Assembly: GCA_964572725.1 (NCBI GenBank) | Contig: CAZNFW010000013.1 | Coordinates: 3,171-67,170, forward strand | Length of the DNA: 64,000 nt | Direction of reading: 5' to 3' | Source: Rosettibacter sp964572725 | GTDB taxonomy: Bacteria; Bacteroidota; Ignavibacteria; Ignavibacteriales; Melioribacteraceae | Shown: positions 52,463 through 61,732 of the stretch, piece after piece | Layout of the letters: the number at the start of each line of letters is the position of its first letter | Numbering within the stretch: position 1 is the stretch's first letter | Notes under the pieces: generated by a model | Seen by the model: the letters and a program-made list of their open reading frames with translations, nothing else | Told to the model about the DNA's origin: nothing | Databases searched by the model: none | Position numbers and translations under genes: made by a program

Positions 52463-53254
52463 TTACAGTTGATTTTTAATAAACTCGTAAAGCTGAACAA
52501 ATTCTTTAATTGATAAATCTTCTGCACGTTTGGTGAGAAGATTGGCAACTAAATCATTATTCGTAAAATTTATGTTTCGAAATATACTATTAGCGAGTGA
52601 ATTTTTTAAAACTTTTCTTCTGTTCCCAAATGCAGCTTTAACAACTTTTATAAATAAATCGTCATTTATTTTCTCTTGTAATTCTCCATCGAATTTTATT
52701 TGAACTATTGCCGAATATACTTTTGGTTTTGGATAAAACACATTTGGTGAAATCTTAAAACATAATTTTGTTTGTGCAAAATAATTTAATAGAACACTCA
52801 AAATTCCATAATCCTTAGTTCCCTTTTCTGCGGTTATTCTTTTTGCCACTTCATATTGAACCATAAGCAAAGCATCTTTAACAAATTTTCTTTCATAAAT
52901 TAACTTGAATAGAATTGGAGAAGTAATATTATAAGGGATATTTCCGATAATTCTGAATTTTTCATTCTTATTAACAAATTCGGAGAGATTTATTTCTAAA
53001 AAATCTTTGTTAATTATCTCGAGAGAAGGAAATTTTTCTTTAAGCTGTTTAACTGCTCTTTTATCAATTTCAACAGCAATAAATCTTTTTACTTTATTGA
53101 CCAGTTCTGATGTTAAAGCTCCTGTTCCAGAACCAATTTCAAGCACAAAATCTTCTTTTTCTGGCTTAAATTCTTCAATAATCTTTCTGATAATATTTTT
53201 ATCCAAAAGATAATTCTGACCAAATCTTTTCAACGGATAAATTTTTTCTTCCAT
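52463..53254 (-). CDS. rsmA: 16S rRNA dimethyladenosine transferase (KsgA)
   Basis: Dimethylates the two adenosines A1518 and A1519 of 16S rRNA. The 263 residues show KRFGQNYLLDKNIIRKI, the SAM site FVLEIGSGTGALTSELV, the catalytic IIGNIPYNITSPILFKL (N-x-P-Y) and VYSAIVQIKF. A C-terminal helical domain follows (FGNRRKVLKNSLA). It is divergent from the GT2 gene, separated by 53 bases. Confidence 0.96.
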   Translation of the reverse strand: MEEKIYPLKRFGQNYLLDKNIIRKIIEEFKPEKEDFVLEIGSGTGALTSELVNKVKRFIAVEIDKRAVKQLKEKFPSLEIINKDFLEINLSEFVNKNEKFRIIGNIPYNITSPILFKLIYERKFVKDALLMVQYEVAKRITAEKGTKDYGILSVLLNYFAQTKLCFKISPNVFYPKPKVYSAIVQIKFDGELQEKINDDLFIKVVKAAFGNRRKVLKNSLANSIFRNINFTNNDLVANLLTKRAEDLSIKEFVQLYEFIKNQL

Positions 53255-53307
53255 AAAGATTCATGATAATTATTTATATTTGATTACTAATGTAAATAAA
53301 ATTTATC

Positions 53308-54399
53308 ATGTTCGAGATAATATTTTTAACTGCACTGTCACTTTATTTTATTCAATTAGTAATCTTTACAATTGGAGCAAGTAAAAGATTTCCGAAAATT
53401 CGTGATGAAAAATTACCATATATTACAGTTATAGTTGCCGCACGCAACGAGGAAAATAATATTCTTGATTGTTTGAACTCGCTTGATAAATTAATTTATC
53501 CGAATGACAAAATAGAAATAATAATTGTTAATGACCATTCAACAGACAGAACAGGTGAAATAATAGAATCTTTCATAAAGGATAAACCAAAATTCAAATC
53601 AATTATACCTGATAAACAAATTGGTTCACTAAAAGGAAAAACAAATGCTCTTGCAAATGCTATAAAAATAGCAAAAGGAGAAATTATTCTTACAACAGAT
53701 GCAGATTGCATAGTATCTCCAACATGGGCTAAAACACTTGTTTCTTACTATCAAAAGGATGTTGGATTTGTAGGAGGTTTTACAACTCAGCAAGATTATA
53801 ATGCATTTGCAGGAATGCAAGCTGTTGATTTTATCTTTTTACTTACTGTAAATGCAGGTGCACTTAATTTAGGAAAGCCACTTGGATGCATCGGAAATAA
53901 TATGTCATACAGAAAATCTGCTTACGACGAAGTTGGAGGTTACGAAAATATTCCTTTTTCAGTTACAGAAGATTTTAATTTGTTAATGGCAATTCATAAA
54001 CTAAAAAAATATAAAATTCTTTATCCTTTAGATGCTGGTGCGCTTGTAGTTTCAAAGCCATGTCCTGATTGGAAGTCATTATACTGGCAAAAGAAAAGAT
54101 GGGGTGTTGGAGGAACTGAAAGTGATATTATTGGTTATTTAGTTATGCTGTGGGGATATATCACTCACGCTGCTATGATTCTAACACCATTTTTATTTTC
54201 ATTGACTTCACTTTATTTGTGTTTCTTTAAAATTTTCATTGATTACTTCTTTGTTTACCCCGTTTACAAAAGACTTAATCTGAAATTAAAGTTCAATCAC
54301 TTTATAGCATTTGAAATTTACTTTATAATTTATGTACTTCTGCTTCCTTTTATTGTTCTTCCAAATAAAAAAGTTAAGTGGAAAGGAAGAGAATTTTAA
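53308..54399 (+). CDS. Membrane glycosyltransferase family 2
   Basis: A 363-residue processive-type glycosyltransferase. An N-terminal helix is followed by the GT-A domain: VIVAARNEENNILDCLNSL, IIIVNDHSTDRTGEI, the DxD in LTTDADCIVSP, the acceptor site VTEDFNLLM and the QxxRW motif in WQKKRWGVGG. Two or three membrane helices end the protein. The motif set (D, DxD, TED, QxxRW) suggests a cellulose/hyaluronan synthase-like or ceramide glucosyltransferase-like enzyme. It starts the plus-strand envelope gene run. Product unknown. Confidence 0.9.
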   Translation: MFEIIFLTALSLYFIQLVIFTIGASKRFPKIRDEKLPYITVIVAARNEENNILDCLNSLDKLIYPNDKIEIIIVNDHSTDRTGEIIESFIKDKPKFKSIIPDKQIGSLKGKTNALANAIKIAKGEIILTTDADCIVSPTWAKTLVSYYQKDVGFVGGFTTQQDYNAFAGMQAVDFIFLLTVNAGALNLGKPLGCIGNNMSYRKSAYDEVGGYENIPFSVTEDFNLLMAIHKLKKYKILYPLDAGALVVSKPCPDWKSLYWQKKRWGVGGTESDIIGYLVMLWGYITHAAMILTPFLFSLTSLYLCFFKIFIDYFFVYPVYKRLNLKLKFNHFIAFEIYFIIYVLLLPFIVLPNKKVKWKGREF

Positions 54400-54435
54400 T
54401 TAATGTTGTTTATTCATTAATCTTGGATAAATTTT

Positions 54436-55263
54436 ATGAAAATAAAATTATCAGCACTTCTGCTTTTGATTATTCACTTTCAAATTTTCTCTCAAAAAAA
54501 AATTGAAATATTTCCAGACAATTTAACAGTTCAGCCATTTACTGCTAATATTCTTGAACCTAAACTTGGTTTTCTGTTTCATTTATCTAAAAATGAATTG
54601 AGGCTGGATATTGGAAATTCTATTGATGTAGTGAGAATTCAACATGATGATGAAACAATTTCAATTGGTGCAGATTTATTCACATATACTCTGCTCCGAA
54701 GTGAGAAAAATTTTCATTTCCCTGTTGATGCAGTTGACTACCTGTTTGGAATTAATTCGTGTTACACAAAAAAAATTGACAACAATAAAATTGGAATACG
54801 ATTTCGTCTAAGCCACATCAGTGCTCATTTTGTTGATGGACATTTCGATGGAACAAACAATAAATGGCGTGATAATCTAAATCCTCGTGTATACAGCCGT
54901 GAGTTTATCGAGATTATGCCGTTTTACTCAATTCACAACCTCAGATTCTACGGCGGATTTACATACATTTTTCATGTTGACCCTCAATTCATAAAAAAAG
55001 ATAATTATCAAATTGGATTTGATTATTTTGGGAATGAAATTTTTAATAACAACATTAGACCATTTTTTGCTTTTGATTTAAAAGTAGTTCACATTGATAA
55101 TTATTCTATTAATCATTCTGTTTCTGCAGGATTAAAATTTGGTAAAACAAATGGAAAAGGCCTTAGCACATATATAAATTTTTACTCTGGTAAAAGTATT
55201 CATGGAGAATATTTTGATATTAATAAAAATTATTTTGCATTTGGAATAAATTTGGATTTATAA
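54436..55263 (+). CDS. DUF1207-like outer-membrane barrel protein
   Basis: A 275-residue exported protein with a signal peptide (MKIKLSALLLLIIHFQIFSQ) and a beta-barrel-like alternation, ending in an aromatic-rich terminal strand (YFAFGINLDL). Segments such as IGIRFRLSHISAHFVDGHF, RVYSREFIEIM and LRFYGGFTYIFHVDP resemble DUF1207 proteins. I am only moderately sure of the family. It is one base upstream of the M50 protease gene, so they are co-translated. Confidence 0.7.
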   Translation: MKIKLSALLLLIIHFQIFSQKKIEIFPDNLTVQPFTANILEPKLGFLFHLSKNELRLDIGNSIDVVRIQHDDETISIGADLFTYTLLRSEKNFHFPVDAVDYLFGINSCYTKKIDNNKIGIRFRLSHISAHFVDGHFDGTNNKWRDNLNPRVYSREFIEIMPFYSIHNLRFYGGFTYIFHVDPQFIKKDNYQIGFDYFGNEIFNNNIRPFFAFDLKVVHIDNYSINHSVSAGLKFGKTNGKGLSTYINFYSGKSIHGEYFDINKNYFAFGINLDL

Positions 55264-55264
55264 A

Positions 55265-56257
55265 ATGGAAGAAGATTTTGCAGAAATAAAGGATTATTAT
55301 CAACATCAGGTAAAAAAGAATTCCTATTTAATTCATATCATCCTCTTAATAATCACTTTTATTACTACAATTATTGCAGGTCTGGAATGGACAACAGGTA
55401 AAATTGGTCCATACGAATTTAGTGACCTTAAACTTGGTTTGCCCTATGCAGTTTCAATCATATTTATTTTAGCATGTCATGAATTTGGTCATTACTTTGC
55501 TGCAAGGTATCATAAAGTAAAAGCAACACTTCCTTACTTTATTCCTTTTCCACCTATACCAGGATTTTTTAACTTTGGCACAATGGGTGCAGTAATTAGA
55601 ACAAAATCTATTACTCCAAATAATAAAGCCATGTTTGATATAGGCGTAGCTGGACCTATTTCCGGCTTTATTGCATGTTTATTTGTTCTGATTTATGGAT
55701 TTACTCATCTTCCTCCTGTTGAATATATACTTACAATTCACCCGGATTATTTTTCCCCTGATTATGGAAAAAATGCCGTTAACCTTGAATTTGGCAGCAC
55801 ATTAATTTTTGAATTACTGAAAAACTTATTTGCAAATCCCAATGATTTTGTTCCGCCAATGTCCGAAGTTTATCATTATCCATATTTATGTGTAGGATGG
55901 TTTGGTTTGTTTGTAACAGCAATGAATCTCATTCCTGTTGGACAATTAGATGGTGGTCATATAATTTATTCAATGTTTGGAGAAAAAATTCATGAAGCAG
56001 TTGCAAGTATTTCAATGATTATATTAATGATACTTGGTGCAGGAGGAATATTAAGCAGCTTTCTTGGATTTCAATTTGAATTAGGCTGGAGCGGCTGGCT
56101 GTTCTGGGCTTTAATTTTGTATTTTTTTATTAAAGTCAAACATCCTCCTGTTCCCCACTTTGAAAAATTGGACAGAAAAAGAATGATACTTGGTTACATT
56201 GCAATTATAATTTTTATTTTATCATTTTCTCCTACACCATTTATTATTTCATTATAA
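55265..56257 (+). CDS. Site-2 protease family (M50) membrane zinc protease
   Basis: An intramembrane metalloprotease of 330 residues. The zinc motif is ILACHEFGHYFAARYH (HExxH) in a membrane segment, and the third ligand lies in MNLIPVGQLDGGHIIY (the LDG motif). Six or seven helices can be counted. The N-terminal cytosolic part is short, and no PDZ domain is visible, unlike RseP. The C-terminal segment FWALILYFFIKVKHPP is usual for the group found in Ignavibacteria and plants (EGY-like). It may process membrane regulators or lipoproteins; no anti-sigma factor is nearby. Confidence 0.9.
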   Translation: MEEDFAEIKDYYQHQVKKNSYLIHIILLIITFITTIIAGLEWTTGKIGPYEFSDLKLGLPYAVSIIFILACHEFGHYFAARYHKVKATLPYFIPFPPIPGFFNFGTMGAVIRTKSITPNNKAMFDIGVAGPISGFIACLFVLIYGFTHLPPVEYILTIHPDYFSPDYGKNAVNLEFGSTLIFELLKNLFANPNDFVPPMSEVYHYPYLCVGWFGLFVTAMNLIPVGQLDGGHIIYSMFGEKIHEAVASISMIILMILGAGGILSSFLGFQFELGWSGWLFWALILYFFIKVKHPPVPHFEKLDRKRMILGYIAIIIFILSFSPTPFIISL

Positions 56258-56261
56258 TAAC

Positions 56262-56294
56262 CTTGACATTAACATAAAGCTTTGTCTAAATTTG
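56262..56294 (+). promoter_or_regulatory. Promoter upstream of the hairpin-led lipoprotein gene
   Basis: CTTGACA (56262-56268) and TAAATTTG (56287-56294) match a -33/-7 pair. Transcription would begin near 56301, only two bases before the 23-base inverted repeat. Confidence 0.55.
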
Positions 56295-56302
56295 TTTTTA
56301 AG

Positions 56303-56394
56303 AATAAAGGAAAAATTATAGAAAAGACTGCTACAATTAAATTAATGAGTAAAATAAACTTTAAAGGCAAGTTTTCTATGATTTTTCCTTTATT
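56303..56394 (+). repeat. 23-base inverted repeat (5' leader hairpin)
   Basis: The arms at 56303-56325 (AATAAAGGAAAAATTATAG plus AAAA) and 56372-56394 are complementary over all 23 positions with one G-U. They enclose 46 bases. In the predicted transcript it forms a hairpin at the very 5' end, about 45 bases before the lipoprotein start. It could be a stability or translation element, an invertible DNA segment or a mobile-element remnant. Confidence 0.75.
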
Positions 56395-56440
56395 ATTTCT
56401 TTCCAGAAAATCAAACCAGAAAATTAACAGAGATTTTTTT

Positions 56441-57262
56441 GTGAAACATTTTATATATCTTTTTATCATCTCAGTGCTTTTTTTTCTTGGTTGTGAAGAA
56501 ATACCCAATAACATAATCGATCAAAAATTAATTAACACAACTGCAGAAATTATTCAAGCACCAGAAAGCTTTAATTATTCGAGTTCAGATTCTTCTTTTG
56601 TTACTTCAATTAAATTAAGCAATTCAGAATTTATTGAGAATGTATGGTTAAGAATAAAATTTTATGACGGCTCTACAACAATTCATTCACAAATATTCAT
56701 GTCAGATGAAGGCGACCTTTATATAACCGGGGATGAATTTAAAGGGGACAATATTTATTCTGCATTAATTCCAATGAGTAATAAATTTCCGAATGGGAAA
56801 TATGTTATTGAATATTTTATTCAAAATAAAAATTTATCATCACAGGAAAATTCACTAAAAATAGCTGTTCATTATTTTAATTACATTAATTCACAAATTA
56901 ATTTACCGCCTTCAATTACTGAAGTGATTGTTCCTTCCACTGCTTCTTATGAACAAAAAATTACTTTGATGGTAAAGGTAAATGACCCCAATGGACTTAA
57001 AGATATTTCTTCTGTTTACTATGAATTATATAAACCTGATGGAAGCAAAACAGTTAACAGTCAAGGAATTTCACAATTCCCTTTGTTTGATGACGGGAAT
57101 ACTACATCTAATGGAGATGCTACAGCCAATGACGGAACTTATTCAGTATTTCTGACTTTTCCATCCGGTCAACCTCTGGGACAATGGAGATTTGAATTTT
57201 ATGCTAAAGACAAAGGCGGATTAATTAGTGAAAAATTCATTCATTACTTAACACTAAAATAA
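56441..57262 (+). CDS. Predicted surface lipoprotein with Ig-like domains
   Basis: The frame is open from a TTG at 56282, but the first 53 codons overlap the inverted repeat and look non-coding. A GTG at 56441 gives VKHFIYLFIISVLFFLGCEE, a lipoprotein signal peptide with the Cys at residue 18. The mature part of about 255 residues has two beta-sandwich-like modules (SNSEFIENVWLRIKFYDGST, then PPSITEVIVPSTASYEQKI with VKVNDPNGLKDISSVYYEL, DGTYSVFLTFPS, RFEFYAKDKGG). Such Ig-like lipoproteins are often surface or adhesion proteins. A T9SS-type protein gene follows in 19 bases. Function unknown. Confidence 0.75.
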   Translation: MKHFIYLFIISVLFFLGCEEIPNNIIDQKLINTTAEIIQAPESFNYSSSDSSFVTSIKLSNSEFIENVWLRIKFYDGSTTIHSQIFMSDEGDLYITGDEFKGDNIYSALIPMSNKFPNGKYVIEYFIQNKNLSSQENSLKIAVHYFNYINSQINLPPSITEVIVPSTASYEQKITLMVKVNDPNGLKDISSVYYELYKPDGSKTVNSQGISQFPLFDDGNTTSNGDATANDGTYSVFLTFPSGQPLGQWRFEFYAKDKGGLISEKFIHYLTLK

Positions 57263-57281
57263 AACTGGTTAGATGAATTAA

Positions 57282-58856
57282 ATGAAAAAGTTATTTCTTG
57301 TTTATCTTTTAATGCTTTTTGCAGCAAATAATTACTCACAAAAACTGCCGAAAAGTTTCTCATTTGAAAACTTAGAAGTAATTGGTGATTACCCTGCAAG
57401 TAATTCAATCGAAAAAATTTTATTTGTTGAAGATACAATATGGCTTGCAACATCAAAAGGTTTAAGCAAATCAACTGATTATGGGAATTCATGGATTAAT
57501 TTTTACAAACATGAAGATTTTGGTGAAGATGGAATTTCTGCAATTGGTTATTATGATGGTGTAATCTGGGCTGCTACATGGAAAATGGAAGAAATAGCCG
57601 GTTCTAAAGTTCCAACAGGTACTGGTCTTCACTATTCAACTGATTTTGGAAAAACATGGAATAATATCAAACAACCTGTCGATGACCCCGGAGATTCAAT
57701 TATTACTTATGGAATTAATAAAATTCGTGCCTTACCTGTAACAGTTCCTCAACAAAATTTTGTATATGACATAGCTTTTACAAAAAATACAATCTGGATT
57801 GTCTGCTTTGCCGGAGGTTTAAGAAAATCCACTGATATGGGAAAAACATGGCAAAGAGTTGTTCTCCCTCCAGATAATCTTGATTCAATTAAACCTACCG
57901 ACACACTTAAATTCTCACTTCAACCTGTTGCGGGAAAGTTTGGGAAAGAATCTTATTTAAATCATCGAGCTTTTTCTTTACTTGCAGTTGATGATTCAAC
58001 AATTTATGTCGGCACAGCAGGCGGAATAAATAAAAGCACTGACGGCGGTATAAGCTGGATAAAATTTAATCACACCAATCAATCAAATCCTATTAGTGGA
58101 AATTTTATTTTGTCTCTTCAACACAATAAATATGATAACTCCATTTGGGCTGCAACATGGAAAGCAGAAGGCAGCGATGAATATTATGCTCTTAGTGTTA
58201 CTTATGACGGCGGCAATTCATGGCAGACACTTTTAACCGACGAAAAAATTCTTGATATTGATTTCAAATATTACGGCAACAATAATTTTACTCATTCAGA
58301 TATTTTTGCTGCTACTGAAAATGGTCTCTTTCGTTCAAACAATAATGGCAAATCTTGGTTTTCGGTTCAGGAAATTGTTGACAGTAAAACTAAAATTCCT
58401 ATTAACATCAAAAAGCAAAGATTTAGAGCTGTAAAAGTTAAACAAAGAGATGAATCAACTGATATATGGATTGGAACACTTGACGGTTTAGCAAAATTCA
58501 CAGATATAAATAATAACTGGGATGGCGAATGGAAAGTTTTTCTATCATCAAAAAAATTAAACAGCTCAAACGAATCTTATGCATTTCCAAATCCATTTTC
58601 ACCCGATGAAGAAGTAGTAAGAATCAAATACAAAATTGAAAAAAGTGCAATTGTAACAATTAGAATATTTGATTTTGGAATGAATCTGGTTAGAACAGTA
58701 ATTCAAAACGCAATTAGAAATTCTGCTGGAGAGCAAATTGAGTTCTGGGATGGAAAAGATGAAAGCGGCAGAATTGTTCCGAATGGAGTTTATTTCTATC
58801 GGATTGATATTGATTCTAATGAACCTTTATTTGGTAAAATAATTGTATTAATGTAA
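57282..58856 (+). CDS. BNR-repeat protein with T9SS-type (FlgD-like) C-terminal sorting domain
   Basis: A 524-residue exported protein: signal peptide (MKKLFLVYLLMLFAANNYSQ) and a beta-propeller of Asp-box/BNR repeats (STDYGNSWINF, STDFGKTWNNI, STDMGKTWQRV, STDGGISWIKF, RSNNNGKSWFSV). The C-terminal domain (about 430-524) contains YAFPNPFSPDEEVVRIKY, IRIFDFGMNLVRTVI, FWDGKDESGRIVPNGVYFY and KIIVLM, i.e. the FlgD-like/T9SS sorting pattern. It is followed by two PorV-like proteins, the class that handles sorting-domain cargo. Five or more propeller blades fit sortilin-like or sialidase-like folds, but no catalytic residues are recognised. Confidence 0.88.
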   Translation: MKKLFLVYLLMLFAANNYSQKLPKSFSFENLEVIGDYPASNSIEKILFVEDTIWLATSKGLSKSTDYGNSWINFYKHEDFGEDGISAIGYYDGVIWAATWKMEEIAGSKVPTGTGLHYSTDFGKTWNNIKQPVDDPGDSIITYGINKIRALPVTVPQQNFVYDIAFTKNTIWIVCFAGGLRKSTDMGKTWQRVVLPPDNLDSIKPTDTLKFSLQPVAGKFGKESYLNHRAFSLLAVDDSTIYVGTAGGINKSTDGGISWIKFNHTNQSNPISGNFILSLQHNKYDNSIWAATWKAEGSDEYYALSVTYDGGNSWQTLLTDEKILDIDFKYYGNNNFTHSDIFAATENGLFRSNNNGKSWFSVQEIVDSKTKIPINIKKQRFRAVKVKQRDESTDIWIGTLDGLAKFTDINNNWDGEWKVFLSSKKLNSSNESYAFPNPFSPDEEVVRIKYKIEKSAIVTIRIFDFGMNLVRTVIQNAIRNSAGEQIEFWDGKDESGRIVPNGVYFYRIDIDSNEPLFGKIIVLM

Positions 58857-58871
58857 AACAAAGCCGAGAAA

Positions 58872-59861
58872 ATGTTGAAAAAATTATTATTAATATTGCT
58901 TATAATAGTCTCAGTAATAAAACCACAAACTCAATATTCACCTATTAACAGTATGACTGGTTCATTCAGTAGAATGGGATTTGGTGCACGAGGTATGGGA
59001 ATGGGCAATGCTATGTCTGCAGTTAAAGATGGCAATCTTGTTTCTTATTACAATCCTGCCCTTTCTGCTTTTCAGGAAGGGAATGCATTTCAAACTTCTT
59101 ATTCATTTTTATCATTGGACAGAACTCTAAGTTTTATCAACTTTACAAGAAAATTTGAATTCAAAAAGGAATCTGAATCAAAACAAATTAAATCAGTAGC
59201 AGGAATAAGCTCAGGTTTTATATTAGCAGGAGTTTCAAATATTGATTTGCGTGACAATGAAGGTGAAATTTTTGACAACATATCAACAATGGAAATGCAA
59301 TTTTTTATTTCATTGGCAAATCGCTTTTCCGATAAATTCGCTTTAGGTATAGCATTCAAATTTTATTACTATAAGCTTTACAACAATATAACTTCAACCG
59401 CTCTTGGAATGGATGCAGGCGCATTATATTCTTTTAATGAGAATCTTTCTTTATCACTTGTAATTTCCGATTTGAATAGTGCTTATAAATGGGATACGGG
59501 AAACATTTATGGACAAAATGGAAATACAACGGTAAATAAATTTCCACTTTTAAAAAAATTAGGAATTGCATATAAATTTACAAATCCAAAATTAATAACA
59601 TCACTAGAAATTGAAAGTAGCAATGCAAATACAAATTATTTAAGAGGCGGGATTGAATACAATATATATCAAGATTTTTTTATTCGAGGTGGAATTGACA
59701 GATTTAATTTATCAAACATAGATACTCCTGTTCGTCCTTCGTTTGGTTTTTCATATTTTTACAAATTAAAAACTATAAAATTTGGTATCGACTATGCATT
59801 TGTAATAGAACCTTATTCTTCAAACGACCAGCATATAATTGGAATAAATATTAACTTTTAA
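58872..59861 (+). CDS. PorV/PorQ family outer-membrane protein (first copy)
   Basis: A 329-residue FadL-like barrel. It has a signal peptide (MLKKLLLILLIIVSVIKPQT), then the PorV family N-terminal signature FSRMGFGARGMGMGNAMSAVKDGNLVSYYNPALSAF. Strands with aromatic ends follow, and it terminates in HIIGININF. PorV is the T9SS shuttle that carries sorting-domain cargo to the attachment complex; PorQ is a related component. It lies 15 bases after the BNR sorting-domain gene and five bases before the second copy. Confidence 0.85.
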   Translation: MLKKLLLILLIIVSVIKPQTQYSPINSMTGSFSRMGFGARGMGMGNAMSAVKDGNLVSYYNPALSAFQEGNAFQTSYSFLSLDRTLSFINFTRKFEFKKESESKQIKSVAGISSGFILAGVSNIDLRDNEGEIFDNISTMEMQFFISLANRFSDKFALGIAFKFYYYKLYNNITSTALGMDAGALYSFNENLSLSLVISDLNSAYKWDTGNIYGQNGNTTVNKFPLLKKLGIAYKFTNPKLITSLEIESSNANTNYLRGGIEYNIYQDFFIRGGIDRFNLSNIDTPVRPSFGFSYFYKLKTIKFGIDYAFVIEPYSSNDQHIIGININF

Positions 59862-59866
59862 TTACT

Positions 59867-60763
59867 ATGAAAAAAATAATCTTAATAATTATCTTCGGTC
59901 AATTAATAATAAATGCTCAAGATGTTAAAACTGGTTTATCATTTTTAAAACTTGGAGCAGGTGCAAGAAATATTTCTATGGGTGATTTTGGTTCTCTTAC
60001 CCCGGGTGATTTAAATAGCAGTGTTTATAATCCATCTGTTATTGCAATAAATCCCAAAACTCAATTATCTTTTTCTCATAATACTTTCTTCAATGATTTG
60101 AATTCGGAATTTTTTTCAGGAAGTTTTTCTTTTCTAAATATTCCATTTATGATTGGAATTAATACTACAACAATTTCCGACATTGAAGTAAGAACAAAGC
60201 CGGGCGAAGCAGAATCAAAATTTGATGCTCATTATTTCTATGGAAATCTTTCTGCTGCTTACGAATTATATGAAAATATATTTGCAGGTGCTTCAATAAA
60301 ATATATTTACGAAAATCTTTTTTCAGACGATGCAACAGGCTATGCTTTCGATTTTGGAATCAGCTACAAAAATTTATTCAAAAATTTGACTTTGGGAGCT
60401 TCTTTAAGAAATATTGGTTCAATGAAACAACTTCGTTCTGAACCAACTAAATTACCAAAAGACTTTAAAGCAGGCTTAACTTATATTTTTGATTTGCCTG
60501 ATTATAAACTAAATATTAATACTATTGCCGGATATCAAAATTATATTGATGATAAAATTTCTCATTTTCATTTTGGAGTAGAAATTTTTTACTACAATAT
60601 GTTTGCATTAAGAGGCGGATATATTTCAGGTTACGATTCAAAAAATATAACAGCTGGCTTTGGAATCATTTTTCGTGGAATTAATTTAGATTATGCTTAT
60701 GTTCCATACAAATATTCACTCGGTGATTCGCATATAATTTCGTTCACATATACATTCAATTAA
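59867..60763 (+). CDS. PorV/PorQ family outer-membrane protein (second copy)
   Basis: A 298-residue paralogue of the previous gene. It has a signal peptide (MKKIILIIIFGQLIINAQ) and the same start of the mature protein (GLSFLKLGAGARNISMGDFGSL, SSVYNPSVIAINPKTQLSFSH). The barrel ends with IISFTYTFN. It is more divergent and shorter than the first copy. Whether one is PorV and the other PorQ, or both are cargo-specific forms, cannot be decided here. Confidence 0.83.
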   Translation: MKKIILIIIFGQLIINAQDVKTGLSFLKLGAGARNISMGDFGSLTPGDLNSSVYNPSVIAINPKTQLSFSHNTFFNDLNSEFFSGSFSFLNIPFMIGINTTTISDIEVRTKPGEAESKFDAHYFYGNLSAAYELYENIFAGASIKYIYENLFSDDATGYAFDFGISYKNLFKNLTLGASLRNIGSMKQLRSEPTKLPKDFKAGLTYIFDLPDYKLNINTIAGYQNYIDDKISHFHFGVEIFYYNMFALRGGYISGYDSKNITAGFGIIFRGINLDYAYVPYKYSLGDSHIISFTYTFN

Positions 60764-60764
60764 A

Positions 60765-61724
60765 ATGGAAATTATCAGATATACCGAAGAGTGGAAGGAA
60801 AAGTGGGACAAATTTGTTCTCGAATCAAATAACGGAACAATGTTCCATCTTCAAAGATTTCTTGATTATCATACACCAGGCAAATTTAAATTTGACCATC
60901 TAATTTTTCTTGAGAAAGGAAATATTATTGCTGTTCTGCCGGGTTCTATTAACAATGGAATGTTCGAATCTCCCATTGGTGCAAGTTATGGTTCAATAGT
61001 AACTAAAGATATTACATTTGCAAAAGCTATGGAAATTGTCTCAACTCTTCTTGAATATGGAAGAAAAAATGGAATAAATGAGTTTATGCTTACTGCTGCT
61101 CCATTGATTTATGAAAGATATCCCAATCAAAGTCTTGATTTTGCAATGTTGTGGCTGGGCTTTAAGTATAAATTACATTATATCTCGAGTGCAATTAAAC
61201 TTGATAAAGAAAGAGATATTCTTGAAAGATTTTCACCTACTGTAAGAAGAAATATTCGCAAAACTTTTAGAGATTTTCAACTTCGAGTAGAAGTAAATGA
61301 ACGATATGATGAATTCTATCCTATTCTCTTAAAAAATAAAGCACGTCATAATGTTAAACCAACTCACTCTTATGAAGATTTGTTGAGATTGAAAGAATTG
61401 CTTCCTGATAGATTGAAATTATTTATGGTTTATTACAAAGATACTCCTATTGCAGGTTCATTAATGTTTTATCCAAATCAATATGTAGCACTTTGCTTTT
61501 ACAATATGCTGCTTTATGAATATGCTGAGTATAAACCAATTCAGCGTGTTATGTATGAAGTTGTAAAAGATTCTACAGAGAGAGGATTTCGTTATGTTGA
61601 TATTGGAGTTTCTCAGGATACAAAAGCAGAAAATCCAATGACTCCAAGCATGAGCTTAATTGAATTCAAAGAAAAATTTGATGCTAAAACTATAATGAGA
61701 AATACTCTTTATATTAAATTGTAA
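60765..61724 (+). CDS. FemAB/GNAT-type acyltransferase
   Basis: A 319-residue protein with two GNAT folds, as in the FemAB / lipid II aminoacyltransferase and 'peptidoglycan bridge' group: WKEKWDKFVLESNNGTMFHL, HLIFLEKGNIIAVLPGSINN, PIGASYGSIV, then FSPTVRRNIRKTFRDF and YYKDTPIAGSLMFYPNQ. RYVDIGVSQDTKAENPM precedes the end. It starts one base after the second PorV-like gene. Relatives transfer amino acids or acyl groups in cell envelope synthesis and often sit in glycan gene clusters, as here. Donor and acceptor are unknown. Confidence 0.85.
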   Translation: MEIIRYTEEWKEKWDKFVLESNNGTMFHLQRFLDYHTPGKFKFDHLIFLEKGNIIAVLPGSINNGMFESPIGASYGSIVTKDITFAKAMEIVSTLLEYGRKNGINEFMLTAAPLIYERYPNQSLDFAMLWLGFKYKLHYISSAIKLDKERDILERFSPTVRRNIRKTFRDFQLRVEVNERYDEFYPILLKNKARHNVKPTHSYEDLLRLKELLPDRLKLFMVYYKDTPIAGSLMFYPNQYVALCFYNMLLYEYAEYKPIQRVMYEVVKDSTERGFRYVDIGVSQDTKAENPMTPSMSLIEFKEKFDAKTIMRNTLYIKL

Positions 61725-61732
61725 TTTCTTCA

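Noticed and set aside
56282..56440. N-terminal extension of the lipoprotein from TTG
   Set aside because: It would place a signal peptide after 53 residues, and the stretch contains the promoter and hairpin.
56269..56514. Minus-strand ORF over the inverted repeat
   Set aside because: Its apparent likeness to the plus-strand frame comes from the inverted repeat itself; it has no RBS and overlaps the lipoprotein signal.
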